Part shown: positions 37,528-47,177 of the stretch, one piece after another
How the letters are laid out: the number at the start of each line of letters is the position of its first letter
How positions within the stretch are numbered: position 1 is the stretch's first letter
Origin: Actinomycetes bacterium
Lineage (GTDB): Bacteria > Actinomycetota > Acidimicrobiia > Acidimicrobiales > Acidimicrobiaceae
Direction: 5' to 3'
DNA: 63,184 nucleotides
Assembly: GCA_021799875.1 (NCBI GenBank)
Contig: JAJYZP010000006.1
Location: 1 to 63,184 of the forward strand
Notes under the pieces: generated by a model
The model's input: only the letters and a program-made list of their open reading frames with translations
Databases searched by the model: none
What the model was told of the DNA's origin: nothing
Program-made: the position numbers and the translations under genes

Positions 37528-38913
37528 GTGACGTTATGGAAAGGGCGATTTTCAGTCTCTCCAGCGCAGGAGCTCATGGACTTTACGGAGAGTCTCTCCT
37601 TTGATCGACTGCTCTGGATGGAAGATATTCGGGGCTCGATCGCCCACGTCAAAGGACTGGTTCACTCTGGTATTTTGACCGAGGAGGACGGAACCATCCT
37701 GCAGGATGGTTTGAGGAGTGTCGCCAATGAGATCGAGTCCGATCTCTTTGACTTCAACGCTGGTGACGAAGATATTCACTCTGCGATCGAGCGACGTCTC
37801 ACCGAACTTGTGGGCGAAACCGGCGCGCGCCTCCATACCGGGCGGTCTCGCAACGATCAGATCGCGACGGATATGCGTCTCTATGCAAAGCGCGCGGTTC
37901 TCGAGATAGCCGATGAACTTGTGGCGCTGTGTCGAACGCTTGGTGATGTAGCTGAGTCCTCTCGAGATGCCTACCTTCCGGGCTACACCCACACGCAGCG
38001 GGCGCAGCCTGTTCTACTTTCGCACCACGTACTTGCTCATGGGTGGTCCCTTCTTCGCGATCTGGAGCGACTGATTGAGACCTATCGTCGACTCGATGTC
38101 TCACCTTTGGGAGCCGGTGCTCTCGGAGGTTCGACGCTGAGTCTCGATCCAGACTTCGTTGCCGGGGAGCTAGGTTTCTCCCGACGATTTCAAAACTCGC
38201 TCGATGTGGTATCCGATCGTGATTTCGTTGCTGAGATCCTCTTTGACGTGGCACTGATCGGCGTGCACCTCTCTCGCATCGGTGAAGAGTTCGTGCTGTG
38301 GTCGACCGAGGAGTTCGGATACGTCCGACTTGATGATGCGTACTCAACTGGATCCTCGATGCTTCCTCATAAGAAGAACCCCGACATCGCCGAGCTCGCC
38401 CGAGGCAAGAGTGGGCGCCTCATCGGTAACCTCATGGGTCTACTGACGACGCTCAAAGGGCTTCCGCTCTCCTACAATCGTGATCTGCAGGAGGACAAGG
38501 AGCCGCTGTTCGACTCGGTTCGACAGGTCTCGTTGGCCCTGCTTGCGGTGCGGGGAATGATCTCTACCGCGAGTTTCGACTTCGTAGCAATGAGGATGGC
38601 GGGAGATTCCGAGTACTTAGTAGCCGTCGACTTAGCGGAGTATCTCGTTCGTCAAGGGATGCCGTTTCGTAAAGCACATGGGATCGTTGGCGGGCTCGTA
38701 CGCGATGCGGTCGAACGTCGAGTCCCTCTCGCTGAGCTGGTGAGCGCGCATCCGTTGCTCGGGGAGGTAGCGGTTCAGCTTCTTGAGCCGCAGAGTGCTA
38801 TCGCTCGTCGGGTCACTGCAGGTGGCTCGGGAACCGAGGCCGTGTCGGATCAGCTGCGGGCCTTCTCCTCTGAGCTCGAAGCGCAGCAGAAGGTCCTCAG
38901 CGAACTCCGCTAG
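37528..38913 (+). CDS. argH: Argininosuccinate lyase
   Basis: Splits argininosuccinate into arginine and fumarate. GARLHTGRSRNDQIATDMRL and the superfamily signature GSSMLPHKKNPD (about residue 275) are clear, the latter holding the catalytic Ser loop. GTG 37528 follows AAGGAG at 9 bases. 461 residues, normal. Last gene of the arginine group. Confidence 0.96.
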   Translation: MTLWKGRFSVSPAQELMDFTESLSFDRLLWMEDIRGSIAHVKGLVHSGILTEEDGTILQDGLRSVANEIESDLFDFNAGDEDIHSAIERRLTELVGETGARLHTGRSRNDQIATDMRLYAKRAVLEIADELVALCRTLGDVAESSRDAYLPGYTHTQRAQPVLLSHHVLAHGWSLLRDLERLIETYRRLDVSPLGAGALGGSTLSLDPDFVAGELGFSRRFQNSLDVVSDRDFVAEILFDVALIGVHLSRIGEEFVLWSTEEFGYVRLDDAYSTGSSMLPHKKNPDIAELARGKSGRLIGNLMGLLTTLKGLPLSYNRDLQEDKEPLFDSVRQVSLALLAVRGMISTASFDFVAMRMAGDSEYLVAVDLAEYLVRQGMPFRKAHGIVGGLVRDAVERRVPLAELVSAHPLLGEVAVQLLEPQSAIARRVTAGGSGTEAVSDQLRAFSSELEAQQKVLSELR

Positions 38914-39058
38914 GTACTCGTTGGCGTGGGTTGACGAGAGTGCAGTTCGAGTTGAGGAGTCGGTCGTACTCTCCGTTCGGGTTAGGTGGAGGGCATGGGA
39001 CTGCGAAGCGGTCGTGTGCCCCACTGCCTTGTGATACGTGGACAGAGGAGTGAGGCTC

Positions 39059-39655
39059 GTGGTCCGTCTCTCCTCTGAGTTTTTTGCTCGGCCCCCAGAG
39101 GTCGTTGCCCCAGAACTTCTTGGTGCGGTGGTCACCTTGGGCGACAAGAGGTTGCGAGTAACCGAGCTCGAGGCGTACGGCGGAAACGATGATCCAGCGT
39201 CCCATGCGTATCGAGGACCTACGCCAAGAAATGCCGCCATGTTCGCTGAACCGGGGTCACTCTACGTGTATCTCTCGTACGGCGTTCACTTCTGCGTCAA
39301 TCTCGTTGCGCACGGCTCCGAGACCGCTGGTGCAATTCTGATTCGATCCGGTATCGATCTCGGCGCTCCCGACGATGACTCAAGCGGAAGAGTGCTTGGT
39401 CCTGGAAGGGTTGGGCGCTTCTTCGACGTGACACGAGCAGAGAGTGGCTTGAAACTTAACTCCACCGGATCGAGTTTGGGTGCTGCCCGTTCAAGGGGTT
39501 TTACCTGTGAGCGTAGTGTCGATCTGGCGGGAGCGATCGTCAATGGTCCAAGAGTGGGTATCTCCCACGCGGTCGACTGGCCGTGGAGGTTTTGGCTGAG
39601 CGGAACGAAGGCGGTCTCTGCATATCGTCGGCCGAAGGTGCGACGGACCGAATAG
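39059..39655 (+). CDS. mpg: 3-methyladenine DNA glycosylase (AAG/MPG family)
   Basis: Removes alkylated purines from DNA. LRVTELEAYGGNDDPASHAY contains the catalytic Glu, and RNAAMFAEPGSLYVYLSYGVH the base-flipping region. GPGRV and NGPRVGIS are further family motifs. I chose GTG 39059, with GAGGAG 8 bases upstream; GTG 39038 and 39050 are in frame. About 198 residues. Next to argH, as in many actinomycetes, but tyrS, which often follows, is not there. Confidence 0.92.
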   Translation: MVRLSSEFFARPPEVVAPELLGAVVTLGDKRLRVTELEAYGGNDDPASHAYRGPTPRNAAMFAEPGSLYVYLSYGVHFCVNLVAHGSETAGAILIRSGIDLGAPDDDSSGRVLGPGRVGRFFDVTRAESGLKLNSTGSSLGAARSRGFTCERSVDLAGAIVNGPRVGISHAVDWPWRFWLSGTKAVSAYRRPKVRRTE

Positions 39656-40074
39656 ATCGAACCGAGAGTCTTGCCGTTCGCCCCTCTGGTACGCACTTTC
39701 CGTTCAACGTTGTAGGGCGCCTCAGTCTTCTTGCGCAATGGACTGCGATTCCTTGTGAGTGCAGTGGCAGAGGGTAAGAAGACAGAGGATCGCTTGTGAT
39801 GAGGCCTCGACGCACCCGTTGATCTCCTCGATCTGACCGCTTTGGCGTGGTCTTGGTCGGGTCAAGGCTCTGTTCAAGTAGAGCGTTCCTTACGGGCGAT
39901 ACTGGGTGTTTCCAACACCGTGGTCAATGGACATACCTGCACGAGAGGGGTTTCACCGTTTTTTCAAGATCGGACCAAGAGGTGCAGGCTGATCTTCAGT
40001 GGGTCGAGGTGGTAACCGATCTCGCCTCCGAAGCGACAACCGTTGGCTACGATGTCGAGACACATCTTCGAGGA
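39656..40074. other. 419-base gap, no supported gene
   Basis: Convergent space between the glycosylase gene (+) and the acetyltransferase gene (-). Open frames here look like shadows. I see no tRNA and no strong terminator. Confidence 0.5.
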
Positions 40075-40674
40075 CTATGGTGCTTGACAGTCCCAACGGT
40101 CGACGGTCATTGCGTAGAGGATGTGGTCGCGCCATGCGTTATTGATGAAGAGGAACGCATGAGCGGTCCCCTCGTTGGCGAAGCCGAGCTTCTCGAAGAC
40201 CCGCCGAGACGGAAGGTTCTCAGGCATGACCGAGGCGTCGAGCCTGTGGAGGTCGAAGTGGGAGAAGCAGTAGGTCACCGTGGCACGGCACGCTTCGGTC
40301 ATGTATCCCTGGGAGTGGTAAGCCGCGTCGAGGAAGAAGCCAATCGTTCCGTTCTGCGCAACACCGCGGACGATATTGCGGATTGCAATTCGACCGATAA
40401 GAGGTCGAGAGGCCGTGCGGAGGAAGATGCCAAAGCCCAGTCCAAGTCCCCTGAGCTGGATATTTGAGAACTCCTCAATGATCTCGCGCTGAGTTGTGAG
40501 CGTAAAGTGGGAGTCTGGGTAGTTTGGCTCGAACGGACGAAACGCTTCTCGGTTGCGAATACGGAGTTCTAAGAGCTCGCGAGCATCGTTGCGAGTGAGA
40601 GCTCGAAGGATAAGGCGTGGGGTTTGGAGTTCGAGGGTTTCGTCGTTGTTGGACCGATCCCGAATCAAGGTCAT
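40075..40674 (-). CDS. RimJ/RimL-like GNAT acetyltransferase
   Basis: A 199-residue N-acetyltransferase of the RimJ type. LQTPRLILRALTRNDARELLELR is the typical N-terminus, SQGYMTEACRATVTYCF the acetyl-CoA-binding helix and ENLPSRRVFEKLGFANEGTA the late motif. AGGAG lies 7 bases before the ATG. RimJ acetylates ribosomal protein S5 in E. coli, but most relatives have other targets. It follows the MftF-like gene on the same strand after 147 bases and may be co-transcribed; a link to mycofactocin is not shown. Confidence 0.85.
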   Translation of the reverse strand: MTLIRDRSNNDETLELQTPRLILRALTRNDARELLELRIRNREAFRPFEPNYPDSHFTLTTQREIIEEFSNIQLRGLGLGFGIFLRTASRPLIGRIAIRNIVRGVAQNGTIGFFLDAAYHSQGYMTEACRATVTYCFSHFDLHRLDASVMPENLPSRRVFEKLGFANEGTAHAFLFINNAWRDHILYAMTVDRWDCQAP

Positions 40675-40821
40675 GGACGCACTCCTGGGCGGTCGTATCG
40701 AGGAACGGAGAAAGACACGAATTTAAACTTACCGGTTGCAACTGGAGCCACAGCATGGTTCAATCGGCCCACAGTTCGGATTTTGAGGCGAAGTAGATCG
40801 AGAGCTGGACTTGGGGGAGGC

Positions 40822-42210
40822 TTAGCAAGCGGTCTGATCCGTTCGGCTGCGCGCGCTAGGGGAGTTGGGGGTGCGGGTCCAGCGTAGGAGGAGCGAGCGA
40901 ACGTAGCCGGTACTATACCCGAGGGCCCCAATGAAGTACTCCTCTACCTCTTGGAGGCTCCACTGGCTCTGGATCAGAAGCTCACAGATCGCTACGGTCG
41001 CAATGATCTCTAACGATCTCCGTGCCCTGCGAGAGACTAGGGACAGAATCCCGAGTGGAAGGATGAGTTCGTGAGACCATCGCTCGATGCAGGATCGTAA
41101 AACACGCCGGACGATCTCCGCAACGAGTTCAACTTGAACCCTAGCTCCGAAGTGCTCTCGGAGCTCACGCGAGAGCGCCGGCTTTACCGCAGGAAGGAGA
41201 GAGGTCACGACGATTCCCCTCCCTCCTAGAGGAGGGAGGGCGAGTGCGAGCCATTCGTAGAACGTGGCAGGCTTCGTGCGAACGTTCTCTGGAAATCGCT
41301 GATGAAGAGGGGCGTAAGAGAGTCCGTAGCGATAGGAACGGAGGAACCTCTCAGTGGTTGTGGTGATTCGGTTATGGCGGGCGATCACCGATGGTTCATA
41401 GAGCACGTCGCCATTGCGACCGATTCTCCAAATAAGGTCGACATCTTCTCCGACACTGAGCGTTTCGTCGAAGCCGTTAGCGGCAACGAAGGCCTCTCTC
41501 CTGATAACGAGCAGCGCGGTAGGAAGGTATCGGACCTGCGAGCGAGGGGTTACATACGACCAGTGAGGCCCCATGTCGAGAGGGAATGCTCGAGAGTGGT
41601 GGGGCTCCGAACCGGCTTGGATGACTCTCGGAGCGACCGCTACGACGCTGGGGAGATGAAAGTACCTGAGCAGCTGATCGAGGCCCTCGGTTGGGGGACT
41701 GACATCGTCGTCGAGGAAGAGAAGGAGCTCACCGCTCGCTCGTTCGGCGCCCAGATTGCGGGCGTGGCTTGCGCCACGTCGGGTAGGAGTGGACACGAAG
41801 ATCCCTCCGCAGGAGTCGACGAGCTCCGAGATCGTCCGATGCTCGAGCGGCGCTTCGATGCCGTCGAGAACAACAATCAGTTCGGGCCGGGACTCGAGCG
41901 CTTGGAGCCATTGGGTCGTTGAGCGGAGAGTATCGACGTGTCGCCCTGTTGTGGCGATGATAACGCTGAGCGAGAGATGTGTGGGATCTCCTGTCGGCGT
42001 CAGAGTGAAGAAACCAGATCTACAGAGCTCGACGACCTCAGGGTAGCTCGTTTCGTTGGTGATAAGGTCGAGCTCTCGCTCAAGCGAGAGCTCGACAATC
42101 GAGAGTGGCTCACCACCGAGTAGGAATCGACGACAGGCGCGCGTGATAGCTCGGGTACCGGGTGCTCTCTTGATCTTGACAGTGGTTGATCTCGCAGGAG
42201 TGGGTGTAAT
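40822..42210 (-). CDS. mftF: MftF-like mycofactocin glycosyltransferase, start codon unclear
   Basis: A family 2 glycosyltransferase resembling MftF, which adds glucose units to mycofactocin. In order: RRFLLGGEPLSIVELS, like the MftF N-terminal LLGGxPxRxxxL stretch; SVIIATTGRHVDTLRS opening the GT-A fold; ARNLGAERASGELLLFLDDD with the metal-binding Asp cluster; GFDETLSVGEDVDLIWRIGR; and SYRYGLSYAPLHQRFPENV. The first standard start, GTG 41796, would cut the fold in half. From the dehydrogenase stop to that GTG the frame is open with no ATG, GTG or TTG; I list ATT 42210 (462 residues) as the likeliest start. It is in the same frame as the dehydrogenase, one stop codon apart. Confidence 0.75.
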   Translation of the reverse strand: MTPTPARSTTVKIKRAPGTRAITRACRRFLLGGEPLSIVELSLERELDLITNETSYPEVVELCRSGFFTLTPTGDPTHLSLSVIIATTGRHVDTLRSTTQWLQALESRPELIVVLDGIEAPLEHRTISELVDSCGGIFVSTPTRRGASHARNLGAERASGELLLFLDDDVSPPTEGLDQLLRYFHLPSVVAVAPRVIQAGSEPHHSRAFPLDMGPHWSYVTPRSQVRYLPTALLVIRREAFVAANGFDETLSVGEDVDLIWRIGRNGDVLYEPSVIARHNRITTTTERFLRSYRYGLSYAPLHQRFPENVRTKPATFYEWLALALPPLGGRGIVVTSLLPAVKPALSRELREHFGARVQVELVAEIVRRVLRSCIERWSHELILPLGILSLVSRRARRSLEIIATVAICELLIQSQWSLQEVEEYFIGALGYSTGYVRSLLLRWTRTPNSPSARSRTDQTAC

Positions 42211-42219
42211 CCTTGCAGA

Positions 42220-43329
42220 TTACTCGAAGGTGATCATCCCTCGGATGATCTTGCCATCTCGAAGATCTTGGTAACCATCGTTGACCTGATCAAGCGTGTA
42301 GGTCTTGGTGATCACTTCGTCGAGGAGGAACTGCCCTTTCATATACCAGTCGAGTACCTTCGGTATTGCGACCCGTGGTGTTGCTGATCCGAAGAGCGAT
42401 CCCTTGAGGGTCTTCTCGTAGAGCGTCATATCCAAGAGCGAGAGCGAGACCTCGCTCGATAGCCAAGAAGCGATAGCGGTCACGACGGCCGTGCCGTTCT
42501 TGCCTACGAGTGCAAGCGTTGGAGCAATCAGATCTCCGGTAGCAACTCCGGTTGCTATCACCGCTACATTTGCCATCTGCCCTCGGGTGATATCTGCCAC
42601 GAGAGACTTGGCCTCTTCCAGCGAGGCGGCGGTGTGAGTTGCACCAAAGATCTTGGCCTGGTCCCGCTTGAACTGGACTGGATCGACGGCGACGATCTGT
42701 GTTGCTCCAGCGAGCCGAGCGCCTTGGAGGGCATTCGAACCGATTCCTCCGCAGCCCACGACTACTACGGTGTCGCCCGGCCTTGCGCCACCAGCGTAGA
42801 TCATGGAGCCGACGCCGGTGGTGACGCCGCAGCCTACGAGTGATGCCTTGTCGAGTGGGATGGCATTGTCGATCTTGATCGTTGAGTTCTCGTGCGCGAT
42901 CACATACGGCGAGAAGGTGCCGAGACAACACATGGTACCGATGCCTTGGCCTCGGGCATGGATTCGCTGTCCACCCGAGAGCTCTTCACCTGAGAGGATC
43001 GAAGCGCCGCTCTCACAGAGATTCTGGTGCCCGCTTGCACACGCAACGCAGCGACCGCAGGAAGGTATGAAACCCAGGACGACGTGGTCCCCCTCTTGGA
43101 TTGAGGTAACTCGAGAGCCGACCGCCTCGACGATGCCCGCACCTTCGTGCCCCCCGACGATCGGCAGCGGTGCGGGTAGGTCGCCGGTCGTAAGGTGCTC
43201 GTCAGAGTGACACAGCCCCGAGGAGGCGAGCCGAACGCGGACCTCGAACTCTTGGGGATCGTCGAGCTCTACCTCCTCAACGCTCCAAGGGGCACCGACC
43301 TCCCAAAGTACTGCTGCTTGGGTCTTCAT
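42220..43329 (-). CDS. NDMA-type, probably mycofactocin-dependent alcohol dehydrogenase
   Basis: A zinc medium-chain alcohol dehydrogenase of about 369 residues, of the actinobacterial group assayed with the artificial acceptor NDMA. In that group bound NAD is re-oxidised inside the enzyme, in vivo by mycofactocin. SSGLCHSDEHL (Cys about 40) and VGGHEGAG bind catalytic zinc, IPSCGRCVACASGHQNLC structural zinc, and VVVGCGGIGSNALQGARLAG is the NAD fold. ATG 43329 has GGAGG 6 bases upstream; the frame is open to 43371. Followed by the MftF-like gene after 9 bases. The NDMA-group call rests on overall resemblance and on that neighbour. Confidence 0.82.
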   Translation of the reverse strand: MKTQAAVLWEVGAPWSVEEVELDDPQEFEVRVRLASSGLCHSDEHLTTGDLPAPLPIVGGHEGAGIVEAVGSRVTSIQEGDHVVLGFIPSCGRCVACASGHQNLCESGASILSGEELSGGQRIHARGQGIGTMCCLGTFSPYVIAHENSTIKIDNAIPLDKASLVGCGVTTGVGSMIYAGGARPGDTVVVVGCGGIGSNALQGARLAGATQIVAVDPVQFKRDQAKIFGATHTAASLEEAKSLVADITRGQMANVAVIATGVATGDLIAPTLALVGKNGTAVVTAIASWLSSEVSLSLLDMTLYEKTLKGSLFGSATPRVAIPKVLDWYMKGQFLLDEVITKTYTLDQVNDGYQDLRDGKIIRGMITFE

Positions 43330-43518
43330 TTCAACCTCCAATTTCGAAGTGGCGGCCATCTCATTGGTCAACTTCGTGACGACGGTAGTTCCGATACCTA
43401 GTGTCTATCACGACATTGCGCTCATGGCCCGGCAACCGCCAGGAGTCTGTGGTGAGATCTCCTAAGGTATGCCATACGTTGTGGTTTACGAACGGAAAAT
43501 TCGGAGTCAGAAAGTGGT

Positions 43519-46500
43519 ATGGCCATGAGTGACAAGGGCTTCGTCCATCTTCATACCCATAGTGAGTATTCCATGTTGGACGGTGCCTCCCGGGTTCAGG
43601 AGCTGGTGAAGGCGGTTCGATCCGACGGCCAATCGGCGCTGGGAATTACCGATCATGGGAACATGTATGGTGCTCTTGAGTTCTATAAGTCGGCTCGTGC
43701 TCAAGGTATCAATCCGATCATCGGATTTGAGGCCTATATGGCGAAGTCCTCTCGACAAGAACGACCGCAGCGTCGTGGCAAGATCGACGACACCGGTGGT
43801 GACGTCGATGGCGGGGAGAAGCTGTACTACCATCTCACGCTCTTAGCAGAGTCAACGCTTGGGTATCAAAACCTGATACAGCTCTCGAGTGCAGCCTATC
43901 TCGAAGGGTACTACTACAAGCCTCGCCTCGACTTCGAGCTCCTTGAGCGATACCACGAAGGTGTGATTGCGACGACGGGTTGCCTCGGTGGTCTCGTCCT
44001 GCAGGCCCTGCTTCGTGATGATGAAGAGGAGGCAACCCAAGTTGCTGCGCGACTCCAAGATATTTTCGGGCGTGACTCACTCTTCGTTGAACTGCAAGAT
44101 CAGGGCCTACCTGAGCAGCATCGAACGAATCCCGGTCTGATCCGGCTAGCGAAGCGTATTAATGCTCCCCTCTTGGCGACCAACGACTCTCACTACACTC
44201 GTCGGTCGGATGCGGTGGTGCATGATGCTCTGCTCTGCGTACAGACCGGCGCCACTCTCCAAGATGAGAAACGTTTTCGCTTCCATGGCGAGGAGCACTA
44301 CCTCAAGACCGCAGCAGAGATGCGTTCGCTTTTTCGAGAGGTTCCGGAGGCGTGCGACAACACGTTGTGGATAGCGGAACGAGCACACGTCGAGATCGAG
44401 TTTAACAAGCCGAAGCTCCCAGAGTTTGAAGTCCCCGCCGAGTTCAGAGCCGAGACCTACGAGGTCTCCGCCTCACGGTATCTGCGCCACCTCACCTTTG
44501 AAGGGGCAAAGGAGCGATACGGAGATCCTCTCGCGCCCGAGGTGAGAGAGCGACTCGATTATGAACTCGGAGTCATCTCGGAGATGGGCTTCTCTGCGTA
44601 CTTCTTGGTGGTCGGAGACTTGATCTCTTTCGCTCGAGCTTCGAAGATTCGAGTCGGACCGGGGCGTGGATCTGCAGCGGGATGTTGTGTGGCGTACTGT
44701 TTAGGGATAGTTGACCTCGATCCAATTCGCTACGACCTTCTCTTCGAGCGCTTCTTGAATCCGGGTCGAAAGCAGATGCCCGATATCGACATGGACTTTG
44801 ACGAGCGTTATCGGGCAGATATGATCCGGTACGCCTCCGAGAAGTACGGTCAGGACCACGTAGCTCAGATCGTGACCTTCTCTACGATCAAGGCGCGTGC
44901 TGCCGTTAGGGACGCCGCTCGAGTCCTTGGTATGCCCTATGCGGTTGGTGATCGGGCGGCCAAGGCTATGCCTCCTCTCATTCTTGGGCGAGATACACCG
45001 ATTGCGGCGTGTCTTGAGCTTCAAGAGGGATACGAAGAGGGCTACAAGATGGCGGCAGAGCTGCGGGAGATGGTTGCAACCGACCGCGAGGTTGGCGCAG
45101 TGATCGAGGTGGCAAAAGGCCTCGAGGGGCTTCGTCGTCAAGACGGTATTCACGCAGCTGCGGTGGTGATTACGCACGCCCCACTCACGGAGTACCTTCC
45201 GATTCAACGCAAACCAGATCCTGGGGGTCAGGCCGACTTAAGCCCGGTCGTAACGCAGTACGAGATGCACGGCGTTGAAGAGCTTGGGTTGTTGAAGATG
45301 GACTTCCTCGGTCTTCGGACCCTGGCGGTCATCGAGCGGGCGGTCGACCTCATAGAGAGTTCTACGGGAACCCGTGTCGATATCGATCACGTTCCCCTCG
45401 ATGATGCAACTACTTTTGCGATGCTGCAGCGTTCCGACACTATTGGCGTCTTCCAGCTTGAGAGCGGCCCGATGCGCACGTTGATGCGGTCTCTAGCACC
45501 GACGAGCTTCGATGATATCGCTGCGCTCGTAGCGCTCTATCGACCGGGTCCGATGGCTGCAAACATGCACAATGACTATGCAGATCGTAAAAATGGGCGC
45601 AAAGAGATCTCGTACCTTCATCCAGAGCTTGCGGAGCTGCTCGGCGATACCTACGGTTTGATGATCTATCAGGAGTCGATGATGCGAGTTGCTCAGCGCT
45701 TTGCCGGCTTCACCCTTGAAGAGGCCGATAATCTTCGAAAGGCCTGCGGTAAGAAGAATCGAGAGCTCATTGCTGCGGAGCGAGCCAAATTCGTGGCTGG
45801 TTGTGGGAGAACAGGATATGGCGAAGCGCTTGGAACCGCGCTCTTTGATATCATCGAGCCATTCGCTGACTACGCCTTCAATAAGAGTCACTCCTATGGT
45901 TACGGATTTGTTGCCTACCAGACCGCGTGGCTTAAGGCGAACTTTCCTGTACAGTACCTTGCTGCACTGCTCACGTCGGTCAAAGACGACAAGGATAAGA
46001 CAGCGGTCTACCTCGCAGACGCAGCTCTCCATGGCATCTCGGTGCTCGTCCCTGACGTTAATGTGTCGCAGGCTGACTTTACGGTTGTAAACCTCCCCGA
46101 AGGCGTTCAAGCGATCTCCTTTGGTCTCGCTTCCGTTCGTAACGTCGGTGCCTCGATCGTGGCGTTGATCGTCGAGGAGCGAGAGAAGAACGGGCCGTTC
46201 TCCTCCTTTGTGGATTTCTGTTTTCGGGTCGATCCGACGGTCTTGAATCGTCGAGCAATTGAATCGCTGATCAAAGCTGGAGGCTTCGACAGCCTTGGAC
46301 ACACAAGGAAGGGCCTTCTCGCCGTGCACGATCTCGTGCTCTCCAAGGTGATCGATCGCCGTCGTGAGATGGAACGAGGCGTCTTCGGTCTCTTCGATGT
46401 GCAGCCCGACGGCGAGGACGTGACTGCGGTTGTCGACATCGATGTCGAGATTCCTTCATCAGAGTGGTCTCAGAAGGAGCTCCTGGTCTACGAGAAGGAC

Positions 46501-47100
46501 ATGTTAGGGCTCTACGTCTCGAACCACCCCCTCAAGGGCCACGAGCGCGAACTGCGCGCTCGCTCTGAGCATCGACTCCTCGAGATCAACGAGACCCCTG
46601 AGCGGTTTGCTCGAGATGAGGTTGTGGTGAGTGGTATCGCAACGGCGGTCGTGAAGCGCTACACCAAGCGTGGCGACTTGATGGCCAACTTTGTACTGGA
46701 AGACATGGAGTCCTCCATTGAAGTTTTTGTCTTTGCGAGGACCATGGCAGAGGTAGGACACCTCCTTGAGGAGGACGGTGTCTATCTAGTGCGGGGCCGA
46801 CTGGATCAGCGGGAGGATCAAGTCAAGCTCGTCTGTCGTGAGCTCGAACCGATCGAGCTTGGTCATGCAAGTGAGGGGAGCGGAATCTTCGAGATCACGA
46901 TTGCGCCACCGGCGGCATCGCAGGCGAAGTTGCATCAACTGCGACAGGTCTTAGAAGAGCACAGCGGTTCGAGTCGGGTCCGGCTCCACGTTGGTTCTCG
47001 GGCTTTTGACCTGCCTCCTGAGCTGAGGGTTGACGCAAGCGGTCCAATAGTTGGATCGATAAAAGAGCTGTTCGGAGCGGCAATCATTGGGGTTGGGTGA
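43519..47100 (+). CDS. dnaE: DNA polymerase III alpha subunit
   Basis: The replicative polymerase, 1193 residues. The PHP domain opens with FVHLHTHSEYSMLDGA (about 8-23). The polymerase active site shows GPGRGSAAGCCVAYCLGI and PDIDMDFDERYRADMI (about 421-436), with catalytic Asp residues. The tandem HhH and OB regions follow (VVVSGIATAVVKRYTKRGDL near residue 1035). This is DnaE1-like by length. ATG 43525 is an alternative start. Divergent from the dehydrogenase gene. Confidence 0.97.
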   Translation: MAMSDKGFVHLHTHSEYSMLDGASRVQELVKAVRSDGQSALGITDHGNMYGALEFYKSARAQGINPIIGFEAYMAKSSRQERPQRRGKIDDTGGDVDGGEKLYYHLTLLAESTLGYQNLIQLSSAAYLEGYYYKPRLDFELLERYHEGVIATTGCLGGLVLQALLRDDEEEATQVAARLQDIFGRDSLFVELQDQGLPEQHRTNPGLIRLAKRINAPLLATNDSHYTRRSDAVVHDALLCVQTGATLQDEKRFRFHGEEHYLKTAAEMRSLFREVPEACDNTLWIAERAHVEIEFNKPKLPEFEVPAEFRAETYEVSASRYLRHLTFEGAKERYGDPLAPEVRERLDYELGVISEMGFSAYFLVVGDLISFARASKIRVGPGRGSAAGCCVAYCLGIVDLDPIRYDLLFERFLNPGRKQMPDIDMDFDERYRADMIRYASEKYGQDHVAQIVTFSTIKARAAVRDAARVLGMPYAVGDRAAKAMPPLILGRDTPIAACLELQEGYEEGYKMAAELREMVATDREVGAVIEVAKGLEGLRRQDGIHAAAVVITHAPLTEYLPIQRKPDPGGQADLSPVVTQYEMHGVEELGLLKMDFLGLRTLAVIERAVDLIESSTGTRVDIDHVPLDDATTFAMLQRSDTIGVFQLESGPMRTLMRSLAPTSFDDIAALVALYRPGPMAANMHNDYADRKNGRKEISYLHPELAELLGDTYGLMIYQESMMRVAQRFAGFTLEEADNLRKACGKKNRELIAAERAKFVAGCGRTGYGEALGTALFDIIEPFADYAFNKSHSYGYGFVAYQTAWLKANFPVQYLAALLTSVKDDKDKTAVYLADAALHGISVLVPDVNVSQADFTVVNLPEGVQAISFGLASVRNVGASIVALIVEEREKNGPFSSFVDFCFRVDPTVLNRRAIESLIKAGGFDSLGHTRKGLLAVHDLVLSKVIDRRREMERGVFGLFDVQPDGEDVTAVVDIDVEIPSSEWSQKELLVYEKDMLGLYVSNHPLKGHERELRARSEHRLLEINETPERFARDEVVVSGIATAVVKRYTKRGDLMANFVLEDMESSIEVFVFARTMAEVGHLLEEDGVYLVRGRLDQREDQVKLVCRELEPIELGHASEGSGIFEITIAPPAASQAKLHQLRQVLEEHSGSSRVRLHVGSRAFDLPPELRVDASGPIVGSIKELFGAAIIGVG

Positions 47101-47177
47101 GGAGGTGTCGTTGCGGGACGACCTCGTGTCGACTAGACTGAGTGAAACCATTGACGATCCATAGGAGTTGCGTAACC

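Noticed and set aside
39847-40467. A 206-codon plus-strand frame
   Set aside because: It is the antisense of the RimJ-like gene, whose protein has clear GNAT motifs.
40822-41796. Glycosyltransferase starting at GTG 41796
   Set aside because: This start would drop the first half of the GT-A fold, although the same frame encodes it upstream.
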